A stretch of DNA of 64,000 bases from CAVQNQ01 sp963714205 (GTDB taxonomy: Bacteria > Acidobacteriota > Terriglobia > Bryobacterales > Bryobacteraceae): positions 62,001 to 126,000 of the forward strand of contig CAVQNQ010000004.1 in the NCBI GenBank assembly GCA_963714205.1. Direction: 5' to 3'. This document shows, one piece after another, positions 44,179-52,707 of this stretch. Positions within the stretch are counted from its first letter, which is position 1. Each line of letters opens with the position of its first letter. The translations under genes and the position numbers were made by a program. The notes beneath the pieces were generated by a model, which was not told the origin of the DNA, ran no database searches, and saw only the letters and a program-made list of their open reading frames with translations.

Positions 44179-44556
44179 ATGGAGCCTCTTCACCGGATTC
44201 TAATCGCCGCCGCCCTGCTCGGCTCGCCCGTGGCTTTGGGCCAGAATACCGAACCCACCAGGCAGGAAATCGCGGAGGCATACCGCTCCAAGAGGGGCGA
44301 AGGCGGCACGTTCATTCCGGGCGTGCGTTGGGAACTGTGGCGCATCAAGGAGATCCGGGGGTGGTCGCTGCATTTCAAGCGCGTGAGCGAAAGTCGGGGC
44401 GTCGGCATTCTGACGCGGGAGTATCAGGCCGTGGCCCGGAAGAACGGCTCGTGCGCGGAGTACCAGGTCACCGACACCGTGATTTTCCCACCCAGCAATA
44501 TCCAAATGCCGCCGATGCCGATTGTAGAGCCGGGCAGCGTCCGGCCGTGCCGGTGA
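44179..44556 (+). CDS. Small exported protein of unknown function
   Basis: A 125-residue protein with a signal peptide (MEPLHRILIAAALLGSPVALGQ). The mature part (EIAEAYRSKRGEGGTFIPGVRWELWRIKEIRGW) has no family I recognise, has two cysteines (CAEYQ and the final PCR) that might pair outside the cytoplasm, and ends Pro-rich (FPPSNIQMPPMPIVEPG). It is divergent from the molybdenum hydroxylase and convergent with the small Mo-cofactor-like protein. Confidence 0.6.
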   Translation: MEPLHRILIAAALLGSPVALGQNTEPTRQEIAEAYRSKRGEGGTFIPGVRWELWRIKEIRGWSLHFKRVSESRGVGILTREYQAVARKNGSCAEYQVTDTVIFPPSNIQMPPMPIVEPGSVRPCR

Positions 44557-44580
44557 CGGGCGCTGGGGGACCTGCCGGCC

Positions 44581-45063
44581 TCACTCGGCCCGCTGGATCT
44601 TGAGGGCCGTCACCTGTCGAACCCATCTTCCGGGTCGTTTCTCGCCCGGAACCACCAGTTCGAACGGCCCCTCCTTTTCCGACAGCGGCTTCCCATCCCG
44701 GCTCGTGACTACGTAGATTTCCTTTTCCATGAATGCCGGGTCGAGTTCCGCCCAGGCGAACACCGCGCGGTAGCCGTCCTGGGCATCCACCAACAGATAA
44801 TACGACGTGCACGTCTGATGGTATTTCTCGCCGAGGGGCAGCGCGACCTTCGACAACACATCTGCCAGGCGCACGCCTTCAAACGTGGCCGGGGTACCGT
44901 GAACGGCTCCCTTGATGGTCTGCGGGGGCAACTTCTGGAGATCGGCGATGGCAAGGGTGATACTCTTGCCGTCCAGGCCTTGGACGGTAAGCGCCGGCTG
45001 AGCCTGGCATAGCGCCATTGAAAGCAGCCAGCCCAGGGTCACGCCCAGTATTCGGACACTCAT
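44581..45063 (-). CDS. Small exported oxidoreductase-molybdopterin-binding-like protein
   Basis: A 160-residue protein with a signal peptide (ILGVTLGWLLSMALCQA). The rest resembles the sulfite-oxidase-type molybdopterin-binding domain in shortened form: TLAIADLQKLPPQTIK, TPATFEGVRLADVL, YYLLVDAQDGYRAVFAWAELDP and FELVVPGEKRPGRWVRQVTAL. The cofactor-binding cysteine of true sulfite oxidases is not evident, so it may bind something else or be non-catalytic. GAGGAGG stands 7 bases before the ATG, and TATAAT lies at 45094-45089 on the same strand. Confidence 0.7.
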   Translation of the reverse strand: MSVRILGVTLGWLLSMALCQAQPALTVQGLDGKSITLAIADLQKLPPQTIKGAVHGTPATFEGVRLADVLSKVALPLGEKYHQTCTSYYLLVDAQDGYRAVFAWAELDPAFMEKEIYVVTSRDGKPLSEKEGPFELVVPGEKRPGRWVRQVTALKIQRAE

Positions 45064-45088
45064 GCGGTTCCTCCTCTGCGATCTCCTG

Positions 45089-45094
45089 ATTATA
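45089..45094 (-). promoter_or_regulatory. -10 box of the small molybdopterin-like gene
   Basis: TATAAT on the minus strand, 25 bases before the ATG at 45063, which has a strong GAGGAGG ribosome site in between. It lies in the 58-base gap after the PHP-domain gene, so the small gene can be transcribed separately from the rhamnose operon upstream. Confidence 0.45.
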
Positions 45095-45121
45095 TTCGAG
45101 GCTGCCGCGAAAAACTCGGGA

Positions 45122-46339
45122 CTAGCCTTGCGGCATGCAGCCGGCTCCCAGCTTGGCCAGGCGCTCGAAGCGTTCGCGCGCGTCGGCAATGGCGGGCTGG
45201 CCATCCTCTTTGACGAACCCCGGCTCGCCCCGGCTCACCAGCGCCTGATGCGCCAACAATAGCGCAGCGCTTTGGCGGAACCATGGCTCGAACTCGGGGT
45301 CCAGCGCGAAGGGATCGAGCAAGGGCCGCGCTTCCGGCGTGTTATGTTCGGTGCCATTGAAGACCGGCCACCAGCGGCGGCTGGCGGCGGAGACGATTTC
45401 CGTCAGGCGCTCGCGCGTGTTGCGGTGCGGGATCACTTCCACCGCGTAGAAGCCGCCGGCCTCCAGGCGGTCGAGCAGCGCGTCTATGTCGCGCTCGCCG
45501 GGGGTGACCGGGTTGCCGAGGATCGGATAAGTTGGAATGGCGCCGAAGCCCAGGAAAATCGCGCGCAGCTCTTCGGAGGAAACAAACGCGTCCGGGCTTT
45601 CCGGCACATAGCAGGGCGTGCCGGCCTTGAGGAGTTTGCCGCGCAGGAAGATCTGCAACGCCGCTTCGTCGGCATCGGGTTTGGGAGCCGAGCCGCAGAG
45701 GCGCTCGATCAGGGACCCGAGGGGCTCGTTGCGTTCGGAAGCCAGCGCCCGCAGGCGGGTCAGCGTGGCCCACGCAACGTGGCGCTCGGTGGTGTTGCCG
45801 CGCGGCGTGAGGGCTACGACATCCTCCCACGCGGGACCATCGGCATTCAGGCGCTCGCGGAAGAGCTTCCCGACTTTGGCCGTCATCTCGATATTACGGC
45901 GTGTCAGCGCGGCGCGCATTCCGGCCAGCGCCTGCATGGGCTTGGAGGATTCGTCGGGGATTCGCGTGACGCCCTTACCGCAGAGGTACACACGGCCGGG
46001 GTTATCGGGGTCGTTCAGCAGAAGACGGGCGGCCTCGGCCGCGCGGTCCATGGCCACGGCTTCGAGAGAGAAGGTCGCGGCGATCCCCGCTATCGCGCAG
46101 GCCTGGCGGAATTCGGGATGCCCCGCCACGGTGTAGTGGTCGTTGATGCCGAGCACGGCCAAACCTTCCCGGGCAGCCTGCCAGACGGCTTCCGAGGGGG
46201 AGCGGAAGACGCTGAAAGACTCGTTGGTATGGATATGGCAGTTCGTGCCGCGCCGGGGCCGCGGCCCCAGGCCGGCGCAAAGGCCGCGCAGGGCGCCGAG
46301 GCGATCTTCGAGCGTGCCGCCGAATAGATTCGTATTCAT
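45122..46339 (-). CDS. PHP-domain protein in the rhamnose operon
   Basis: A 405-residue cytoplasmic protein. The N-terminal part has PHP metal-site motifs: NCHIHTNESFSVF (HxH) at about residue 35, GLAVLGINDHYT (DH) at about 65, and a later VEVIPHRNT and FNGTEHNTPE that could complete the site. PHP proteins are metal-dependent phosphoesterases or related hydrolases. It is the third gene of a minus-strand operon (gaps of 10 and 7 bases) after the alcohol dehydrogenase and the rhamnulose-phosphate aldolase fusion, so it probably acts on a product of rhamnose breakdown or a related sugar. The exact reaction is unknown. Confidence 0.7.
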   Translation of the reverse strand: MNTNLFGGTLEDRLGALRGLCAGLGPRPRRGTNCHIHTNESFSVFRSPSEAVWQAAREGLAVLGINDHYTVAGHPEFRQACAIAGIAATFSLEAVAMDRAAEAARLLLNDPDNPGRVYLCGKGVTRIPDESSKPMQALAGMRAALTRRNIEMTAKVGKLFRERLNADGPAWEDVVALTPRGNTTERHVAWATLTRLRALASERNEPLGSLIERLCGSAPKPDADEAALQIFLRGKLLKAGTPCYVPESPDAFVSSEELRAIFLGFGAIPTYPILGNPVTPGERDIDALLDRLEAGGFYAVEVIPHRNTRERLTEIVSAASRRWWPVFNGTEHNTPEARPLLDPFALDPEFEPWFRQSAALLLAHQALVSRGEPGFVKEDGQPAIADARERFERLAKLGAGCMPQG

Positions 46340-46349
46340 CGCACCACCT

Positions 46350-48287
46350 TCATCGAACCATAACCTGTCCCGCATCCACCACCAGCGTCTGGCCGGTGAT
46401 GCAGCGCGCCCCGCTGGAGCAGAGGAACACCACGGCGGAGGCCACGTCCGCGCGCTTGATCTCGCGGTTCAGCGCCGTCAACGAGTTGTAATAGGGGATC
46501 ACTTCTTCGGGCTGGATGCCCTTCTTGCGCGCGGCCACCTTCATGTACTCGGGGTTCCAGATCTTGGATCCCTCGAAAACATTGCCGGGCGCCACGGCGT
46601 TGACGCGAATGCCGTCGCGGCCGAGTTCGAGGGCCCAGCCGCGCATCAGGTGCAGCTCGCCGGCCTTGGTGGCATTGTAAGCGGAGTTGGCCTTGGAGGC
46701 GTCCAGGCCACTCTTGGAGGAAACCATGACCATCGCTCCCCCGCTGCCCTGCGCGCGCATGACGCGGGCCGCCTCGCGGGCCACCAGGAAGTATCCGGTC
46801 AGGTTGATTTCGAGAGCCAGGCGCCATTGCGCCACGGGCATGTCCACCAGCTCATACGGCGGCGCGATGCCGGCGGCGCATACGATGATATCCACGCCGC
46901 CCCAGTGGGCCACCACACGGTCGAAGGCCTCAGCCACGGATTCTTCGCGCGTGACATCCATGCGCAACGCCAGCGCGCGGCGCGGCTCCGCGGAAGCGGC
47001 CGCGGACTCCTCGGCTCCGGCGCAATCGATATCGCAGAAAGCCACCGAGGCACCGGCTTCCACCAGCCCCTGTGCGATGCCGCATCCCAGGCCGGAAGCC
47101 GCGCCCGTGACCAGCGCCACCTGGCCCGCCAGCGGCGCGCGGCTGCCGCCGAGGGCCTTGGCGCGGTAGTGCTCGGCTTCCCAGTTCACGATGAAATCGG
47201 CGGATGCCGGGCTCAGGTTGTGAGCCCCGCCGCGCCCGTCCGCCAGCCGGATGATCTTGGCTCCGGCGAGCGCCAGGGCTTCGGCGGCATCCAGCTTGAG
47301 CGGATCGCCGGCTATCAGGAAGGTCCCCACGCCTTTGACGATGGCCACGCGGGGAGGAGCCTTTTCGGCCAGCATAGGTTTCAATTTGGCCGGCAGATCT
47401 TCGAGCGAATCCGCCAGGACGGCGCGTGCCCCCGTGTAGACGATGTGATCCGGCGAGAGCGACCCGGCGGCCATGATCTCGGCGGCCGGACCCTGGGCGA
47501 TGGCCGCGATTTCCGGATCGTCCGGGTACCGCGCGAAGCACGGGCCTTCGCACACTTCGCTCCAGGCGCGCCGCAGCCCAGCCATGGTCTTGCGCAGCGT
47601 GGCAGAGCTCAGCGCGGGTGCGGCCTCGACGGGAGGAGTCTCGCGCGCGAAATACCGCTCGCAACGCGACACCCAATCTTCGTGCAGCGCCAGGCATTCG
47701 GCGGCGTCCTTGGCGGCCACCAGAATCCCATGGTTCTCCATAAAGATCACGGTGGGCGCGCAGCCGTGCTTCCGGCAGTATGCCTGGGCGGCCGCTTTGA
47801 CCTCGCCCGCCAGGCGCCAGCCGGGATCGGTATAGGGAACCCAGAGCGGCGGCGCCTCGCCGGGCTTGGTGAGTTCCGCGAGGGCCGCCTCGCCTGGGCC
47901 GCAGTTGACGGCGTTGGCCGCCACGGCATGGGTATGGATCACCACGCGGTCCAGCATGGCGTGAAGCGCGGTTTCGACCGAAGGCCGGCCGTAGCCGCCG
48001 ATCGCGGCCGAGTGCAGGTGCTCGACCACCCGCGCCTCGCGTTCGCTCGAGGGAAGCGTGGCCAGATCGGTCCGCTCCAGAACGCTCAGCACGGCGGCGA
48101 CGTCCAGTTCCACCCATCCACTCGTTTCGCTCATCGCGGTCAAGGCCGTGCCGCTGGCCTTGATCGCCATGGTCCGGCCGTCGGGCGATTTCACGGAGGT
48201 GTTGCCGCCGGCCGCCTGCACGAACTCCGGGTTCGCTCCCACCACGTGGGAGATCTCCATCAACTGGGCCAGAGATTGTTTGTCCAT
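46350..48287 (-). CDS. Bifunctional rhamnulose-1-phosphate aldolase / short-chain dehydrogenase
   Basis: A 645-residue fusion. The N-terminal class II aldolase (about 1-380) has GGNTSVKS, the zinc histidines in VVIHTHAVAANAVN and the downstream ENHGILVA; it would split L-rhamnulose-1-phosphate into DHAP and L-lactaldehyde. The C-terminal SDR (about 385-645) has TGAASGLGCGIA, CAAGIAPP and the catalytic SSKSG plus YNATK; it would oxidise L-lactaldehyde to lactate. This is the known RhaD-type fusion of many soil bacteria. It lies between the alcohol dehydrogenase and PHP genes and is divergent from rhaB-rhaA. Confidence 0.92.
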   Translation of the reverse strand: MDKQSLAQLMEISHVVGANPEFVQAAGGNTSVKSPDGRTMAIKASGTALTAMSETSGWVELDVAAVLSVLERTDLATLPSSEREARVVEHLHSAAIGGYGRPSVETALHAMLDRVVIHTHAVAANAVNCGPGEAALAELTKPGEAPPLWVPYTDPGWRLAGEVKAAAQAYCRKHGCAPTVIFMENHGILVAAKDAAECLALHEDWVSRCERYFARETPPVEAAPALSSATLRKTMAGLRRAWSEVCEGPCFARYPDDPEIAAIAQGPAAEIMAAGSLSPDHIVYTGARAVLADSLEDLPAKLKPMLAEKAPPRVAIVKGVGTFLIAGDPLKLDAAEALALAGAKIIRLADGRGGAHNLSPASADFIVNWEAEHYRAKALGGSRAPLAGQVALVTGAASGLGCGIAQGLVEAGASVAFCDIDCAGAEESAAASAEPRRALALRMDVTREESVAEAFDRVVAHWGGVDIIVCAAGIAPPYELVDMPVAQWRLALEINLTGYFLVAREAARVMRAQGSGGAMVMVSSKSGLDASKANSAYNATKAGELHLMRGWALELGRDGIRVNAVAPGNVFEGSKIWNPEYMKVAARKKGIQPEEVIPYYNSLTALNREIKRADVASAVVFLCSSGARCITGQTLVVDAGQVMVR

Positions 48288-48294
48288 GGGGCCG

Positions 48295-49338
48295 CTACTC
48301 GCAAATGATGACGGTCTTGATGCCTTGGCCCGCCTCCATCACGGCGAAGGCCTTGACCATGTCGTCCAGTTTGAACTGGTGGCTGATGAAGCGGTCCCAG
48401 GGAATGTCGTCGCGGCTGACCATTTCGAGCGCCTGGTGATAGTGCTGGAGGTTCGAGGCAAAACAGCCGAACAGCGAGATCTCGTTGTAGTGGATGTTAT
48501 TGGTATCGATGGGCAGAACCGGATCATCCTTCGGAATGCCGGCGAAGAAGCAGACCCGCGCTTTCTTGCGCGCCAGCTTCAGGGCATCGGCCTGCGTGGA
48601 CTTCACCGAGTTGGCGGTCAGGATGACGTCGAACTTCTCGCCTCCCGCGGCTGCCAGGATCTTCTCGATGGGGTTGCCGCCGGCAGTGTTGACGGACTTG
48701 CCCAAGCCAAACTCCTCGACGAAGGACAGGCGTTCGTCGGATATATCGGTAACGATCACGGGCTGGCAGCCGCGCGCCTTCAGAATGGCGGCGTGCATCA
48801 GGCCGATGGGGCCGGCGCCGAAAACCAGCGCGCGGTCGCCGGGCTGCGCATTCACATACTCCTGGCCGTTGAGGCAGCAGGAGAGCGGCTCGACCAGCGC
48901 GGCCCGCTCGACGGACATGCCGGCCGGGACCTGAATGATATTGCCCTGCGCCACCGCCGCCTTGGGAATCTTGACGTACTCGGCGAAGCCGCCCGCGTAG
49001 TCGTAACCCAGGGCTGTGAAGGAATCGCACAGGTTGAACTGGCGGCGCTGGCAATAGATGCAATGGCCGCAGCCCACCACCGTGGCCACCACCACGGTCT
49101 GCCCGAGAGCGATGCTGGGGTCCACTCCAGGGCCGATTTCGGACACCACCCCGACGATCTCGTGTCCCGTGGTGGTGGGCGGGATCACGTTCTTCTGTCC
49201 ATGGGTGAAGATGCGTTTGTCGGTGCCGCAAACTGAGCAGCGCCGGACGCGAAGAACGACTTCGCCCGGTCCGGCGGATGGCGCCGGCACAGTCTCGATG
49301 CGGATATCGCGAGGTCCGTAGTAAATTGCCGCTTTCAT
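48295..49338 (-). CDS. Zinc-dependent medium-chain alcohol dehydrogenase
   Basis: A 347-residue MDR enzyme of the sorbitol/threonine dehydrogenase type. Catalytic zinc: Cys in RRCSVCGTDKRIF, GHEIVG; structural zinc: four cysteines in VVGCGHCIYCQRRQFNLC; NAD site: LVFGAGPIGLMHAAIL. In this operon the likely substrate is L-lactaldehyde/1,2-propanediol or a rhamnose-related polyol. It is the first gene of the minus-strand rhamnose operon and starts 34 bases after the TATAGACTAAC promoter motif, with AGAGG as ribosome site. Confidence 0.9.
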   Translation of the reverse strand: MKAAIYYGPRDIRIETVPAPSAGPGEVVLRVRRCSVCGTDKRIFTHGQKNVIPPTTTGHEIVGVVSEIGPGVDPSIALGQTVVVATVVGCGHCIYCQRRQFNLCDSFTALGYDYAGGFAEYVKIPKAAVAQGNIIQVPAGMSVERAALVEPLSCCLNGQEYVNAQPGDRALVFGAGPIGLMHAAILKARGCQPVIVTDISDERLSFVEEFGLGKSVNTAGGNPIEKILAAAGGEKFDVILTANSVKSTQADALKLARKKARVCFFAGIPKDDPVLPIDTNNIHYNEISLFGCFASNLQHYHQALEMVSRDDIPWDRFISHQFKLDDMVKAFAVMEAGQGIKTVIICE

Positions 49339-49367
49339 CAGTAATCCTCTCTTTGGGAATCCAAACC

Positions 49368-49378
49368 GTTAGTCTATA
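49368..49378 (-). promoter_or_regulatory. TATAGACTAAC promoter motif (minus-strand rhamnose operon)
   Basis: Minus-strand TATAGACTAAC at 49378-49368, preceded by GTG-T. TATAGA would be the -10 box; it ends 34 bases before the alcohol dehydrogenase ATG. The same motif in the same place occurs before rhaB. No TTGACA-like -35 is seen at 17 bases, which suggests an activator is needed. Confidence 0.5.
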
Positions 49379-49808
49379 ACACGGCTCAGCGCCGGGCCAG
49401 TGCCTTGCAAGGCAGGAGGCCTGGTTTCGCGATGCCAAACGACGGAACCCCGCCTAGCTCAGTGTGGTCCCTTTGGCTCACAAGGCTTTGGCGGGTATGC
49501 GAGAAAGCGGGAGGGTGCGGCCCCGGGCAGCGGCAATCGAAGCGTATTTCGCAATGCGAATCTCCGGGAAGGGGCTAAAGAGCGCTTGCTGGACAGTCCA
49601 GCCCGGTTTCGCGCCCCCGTGCGGCGGTCTTACGCTGCGAAATCGCCTCGCTAGCCCTGGCTCGTGGCATTGGCCCCGCGCCAGCGAAAAATATCGTAAA
49701 CTCTTTTGGACGGGGCGACTTGGCGCACGCCAATCGCGGCCGGTGAGTTTCGCACTGCGTAAAGCCGGCTGCCGGCCGGGAACCTGCTGGATTGCCGGCC
49801 GTCTGTGG

Positions 49809-49819
49809 TATAGACTTAC
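49809..49819 (+). promoter_or_regulatory. TATAGACTTAC promoter motif (rhaB operon)
   Basis: TATAGACTTAC, preceded by GTG-G, ends its TATAGA part 33 bases before the rhaB ATG. It differs from the minus-strand copy at one position out of eleven. A GTGAGG ribosome site lies between it and the ATG. Confidence 0.5.
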
Positions 49820-49847
49820 CCTGTTTACGTTTCCGTGAGGTGTGAGC

Positions 49848-51332
49848 ATGGCACAAGGCGCGACAACGGTGCTCGCGTTCGATCTGGGGGCGACCAGCGG
49901 GCGAGCCATTCTGGGAAGTTTGGAGAGCGGCCGGTTGGAATTCCGCGAGATCCACCGCTTTCCCAACGAACCGGTCCGGTACAACGGAGAAGTCCATTGG
50001 GACCTTCCCAGGTTGTGGTATGAAATGCAGGCGGGTCTGCGTCTCGCCGCGCAAACCGGCGGGCCGCTTGCCAGCGTCGGCCTGGACACCTGGGGCGTGG
50101 ATTACGCCTTGTTGGGCGAAGGGGGCGTCCTGCTCGACAATCCGTATACCTATCGCGACCAGCGCACGCAAGGGATGATCGAAGAGGCCAGCCGCATCGT
50201 GGGAGCCGACCGGATCTACCAGACCACCGGCATTCAGTTCATGGTCTTCAACACGCTCTTCCAGCTCCTGGCGGCCGCGCGCAAGACGCCCCGGTTGCTG
50301 GCCACCGCGGAGGCATTCGTCACCGTGCCGGACCTGCTCAACTACTGGCTGACCGGGGCGATCGCGTGCGAATACACCAATGCCACCACCACGCAATTCC
50401 TGGACTGGCGAACCGGCCAGTGGGCCGGCGACCTGCTGCGCGACCTGGGCATCCCCACACATTTCCTCGGACGCATCATCCAGCCCGGCACGGTGCTGGG
50501 AGGTTTGCGTCCGGAGCTGGCGGGCGACCTGCTGAAGGCCACGCGCGTGACGGCTCCGGCGTGCCACGATACCGGCTCCGCGGTGGCCGCGGTGCGAACC
50601 GGCGGGAGTACGGCATTTCTGAGCTCCGGGACGTGGTCGCTGCTGGGGACCGAAGTCGCCCAGGCGGTCGTGAACGAAGACAGCCGCCGATTGAATTTCA
50701 CCAATGAGGGGGGCGTGGGAGGGACCATCCGCCTGCTGAAGAACATCACCGGGATGTGGCTGTTGGAGGGCTGCAAGAAGAAGTGGGACGAAGCCGGGCG
50801 GAAGTTCACGTACGGGGAACTGCTCGAGCTGGCGGCGGCGGCCGAGCCCCTCCGCTCGCTGATCGATCCCGATGATCCGCTGTTTGGCGCGCCGGACGAC
50901 ATGCCGGCGGCCATCGATGCCGGTTGCCTGCGGAGCGGGCAGCCCGCGCCGGATTCGCCGGGCGCTTACACGCGGGCCATCCTGGAGAGCCTGGCTTTGA
51001 AATACCGGGTGGTGCTCGAGCAGCTTGGCACGATATGCGGCGAGCCTTTCACGGAGCTTCGCATCTTCGGCGGAGGATGCCGCAATGGCATGCTGAACCA
51101 GTTCACCGCCGACGCCACCGGCTGCCGCGTGCTGGCCGGACCGGCCGAGGCCACCGCCATCGGGAACATCGCCATGCAACTGGTGGGCATCGGCGCGATC
51201 GGCTCGATCGGCGAAGCGCGGACGCTGATCGAGCAGTCCTTCCCTCAGGAAGTTTTCGAACCCACGGGGAAGGGATCGTGGGATCGGGCCTATGCCGGTT
51301 TCCGGCAGCTGGCGCGATCGGCAAGTAAGTGA
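49848..51332 (+). CDS. rhaB: Rhamnulokinase
   Basis: A 494-residue FGGY-family kinase that phosphorylates L-rhamnulose at O1. ATP-site and sugar-site motifs: LAFDLGATSGRAILG, GLDTWGVDYALLG, YRDQRTQGM, FMVFNTLFQLLA, SSGTWSLLGTE and FGGGCRNGMLNQFTADATG. The FMVFNTLFQL and DTWGVD forms are those of RhaB rather than xylulo- or glycerol kinase. The ATG at 49848 is preferred to a GTG six bases upstream because of ribosome-site spacing. First gene of the plus-strand rhamnose operon. Confidence 0.93.
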   Translation: MAQGATTVLAFDLGATSGRAILGSLESGRLEFREIHRFPNEPVRYNGEVHWDLPRLWYEMQAGLRLAAQTGGPLASVGLDTWGVDYALLGEGGVLLDNPYTYRDQRTQGMIEEASRIVGADRIYQTTGIQFMVFNTLFQLLAAARKTPRLLATAEAFVTVPDLLNYWLTGAIACEYTNATTTQFLDWRTGQWAGDLLRDLGIPTHFLGRIIQPGTVLGGLRPELAGDLLKATRVTAPACHDTGSAVAAVRTGGSTAFLSSGTWSLLGTEVAQAVVNEDSRRLNFTNEGGVGGTIRLLKNITGMWLLEGCKKKWDEAGRKFTYGELLELAAAAEPLRSLIDPDDPLFGAPDDMPAAIDAGCLRSGQPAPDSPGAYTRAILESLALKYRVVLEQLGTICGEPFTELRIFGGGCRNGMLNQFTADATGCRVLAGPAEATAIGNIAMQLVGIGAIGSIGEARTLIEQSFPQEVFEPTGKGSWDRAYAGFRQLARSASK

Positions 51333-51369
51333 AGCGATAGTTTATCTAAGTTAGGTGAGGGAGAGTGTC

Positions 51370-52665
51370 ATGAAGGAACGAGAACTTACTCAGGCTTATC
51401 GGATCGCCAAAGAGCGATACGCGGAGTTCGGGGTGGATGTCGATGCCGCCATGGAGAAACTGGAGCGCATTCCGGTTTCGCTCCACTGCTGGCAGGGCGA
51501 CGACGTCGGCGGCTACGAGACCGTCGGCGCGCAACTCTCCGGCGGCGGCATCCAGGCCACCGGCAACTATCCCGGGAAGGCGCGCACGGTACAGGAGCTG
51601 CGCGGCGACATCGAGGAAGCGCTCAGCGTGGTTCCCGGCCATCATCGGCTGAACCTGCACGCCTCCTACCTGGAGAACGGCGGAAAATTCGTCGATCGCG
51701 ACGAGATCGAACCGCGCCACTACCAGGGTTGGATCGATTGGGCCAAGGCCAACCACCTGGGCTTGGATTTCAACCCCACTTATTTCTCCCATCCCAAAGC
51801 CGCCGATGGCTTCACGCTGAGCCACACCGACAAGGCCATTCGCGATTTCTGGATCGCGCACGGCATCGCCTGCCGCAAGATCGGCGCCGAGATGGGACGC
51901 CAACTGGGCACTCCGACCGTCACGAACGTGTGGATTCCGGATGGCTATAAGGATGTTCCGGCGGACCGCACGGGACCGCGCGAGCGCCTGATCGATTCCT
52001 TGGATAAGTGCTTCGCCGAGCCCATCGATCCCCAGCTTCACCTGGATGCCGTGGAGGCGAAGCTATTCGGCATCGGAGCCGAAAGCTACACCACCGGCTC
52101 GGCCGAATTCTACATGGGCTACGCGGTTTCGCGCCAGAAGCTGCTGACGCTCGATGCCGGCCACTATCACCCCACCGAGATGATCTCGGAGAAGATCTCC
52201 TCGGTGCTGTTGTTCTGCCCCGGTCTGCTGCTGCACGTCAGCCGCCCGGTGAGATGGGACAGCGACCACGTGGTTCTGCTCGACGACGAGCTGCTGGCGA
52301 TCGCCAAGGAGCTGGTGCGCAGCGGGAAGCTCGACAGCAAGATCCACATCGGCCTGGATTATTTCGATGCCAGTATCAATCGCGTAGCCGCCTGGGTGAT
52401 CGGGATGCGCAACATGATTAAAGCGCTGCTGGTGGCCTTGATGGAACCTTACGGCACGCTTTGCGACGCCGAACGCAAACAGGACTTTACCAAGCGCCTG
52501 GTGATGTTCGAGGAGTTGAAGAGCCTGCCCTGGGCGGCCGTCTGGGATTACTACTGCGAGCGCCACGGAGTACCCGTGGGGATGGATTGGTTCGACGAGG
52601 TCCGCCGCTACGAAAAGGATGTACTGTCGCTGCGCCAGGGCGCCGGCTCGGCGGTTGCAGGGTAA
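51370..52665 (+). CDS. rhaA: L-rhamnose isomerase
   Basis: A 431-residue (beta/alpha)8-barrel enzyme converting L-rhamnose to L-rhamnulose. The E. coli-type signatures are present: IPVSLHCWQGDDVGGYE, GGIQATGNYPGKART, HRLNLHASYLEN, DFNPTYFSHPKAADGFTLSHTD and metal ligands in LDAGHYHPTEMISEK and IHIGLDYFDASINR. A GGGAGAG precedes the ATG at 51370; an in-frame GTG at 51355 is rejected. It follows rhaB by 37 bases. Confidence 0.95.
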   Translation: MKERELTQAYRIAKERYAEFGVDVDAAMEKLERIPVSLHCWQGDDVGGYETVGAQLSGGGIQATGNYPGKARTVQELRGDIEEALSVVPGHHRLNLHASYLENGGKFVDRDEIEPRHYQGWIDWAKANHLGLDFNPTYFSHPKAADGFTLSHTDKAIRDFWIAHGIACRKIGAEMGRQLGTPTVTNVWIPDGYKDVPADRTGPRERLIDSLDKCFAEPIDPQLHLDAVEAKLFGIGAESYTTGSAEFYMGYAVSRQKLLTLDAGHYHPTEMISEKISSVLLFCPGLLLHVSRPVRWDSDHVVLLDDELLAIAKELVRSGKLDSKIHIGLDYFDASINRVAAWVIGMRNMIKALLVALMEPYGTLCDAERKQDFTKRLVMFEELKSLPWAAVWDYYCERHGVPVGMDWFDEVRRYEKDVLSLRQGAGSAVAG

Positions 52666-52707
52666 GCATAGGACGTTTCACCCCGGCCCGTCCGTCGGCT
52701 TCGTGAG

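Larger units (their letters stand above)
49339..49847. other. 509-base divergent control region of the rhamnose locus
   Basis: No credible gene lies between the divergent alcohol dehydrogenase and rhaB. Both ends carry TATAGACTWAC about 33-34 bases before the start codons. The middle is GC-rich with several short inverted repeats (e.g. CCTTGCAAGG around 49412-49421 and CCGGC repeats around 49768-49799) but no frame with coding character. Confidence 0.5.

Noticed and set aside
49450..49520. tRNA-like stretch (CGCCTAGCTCAGTGTGGT)
   Set aside because: It resembles a D-arm, but no acceptor stem, anticodon arm or TTCGA-type T-loop can be laid out downstream.
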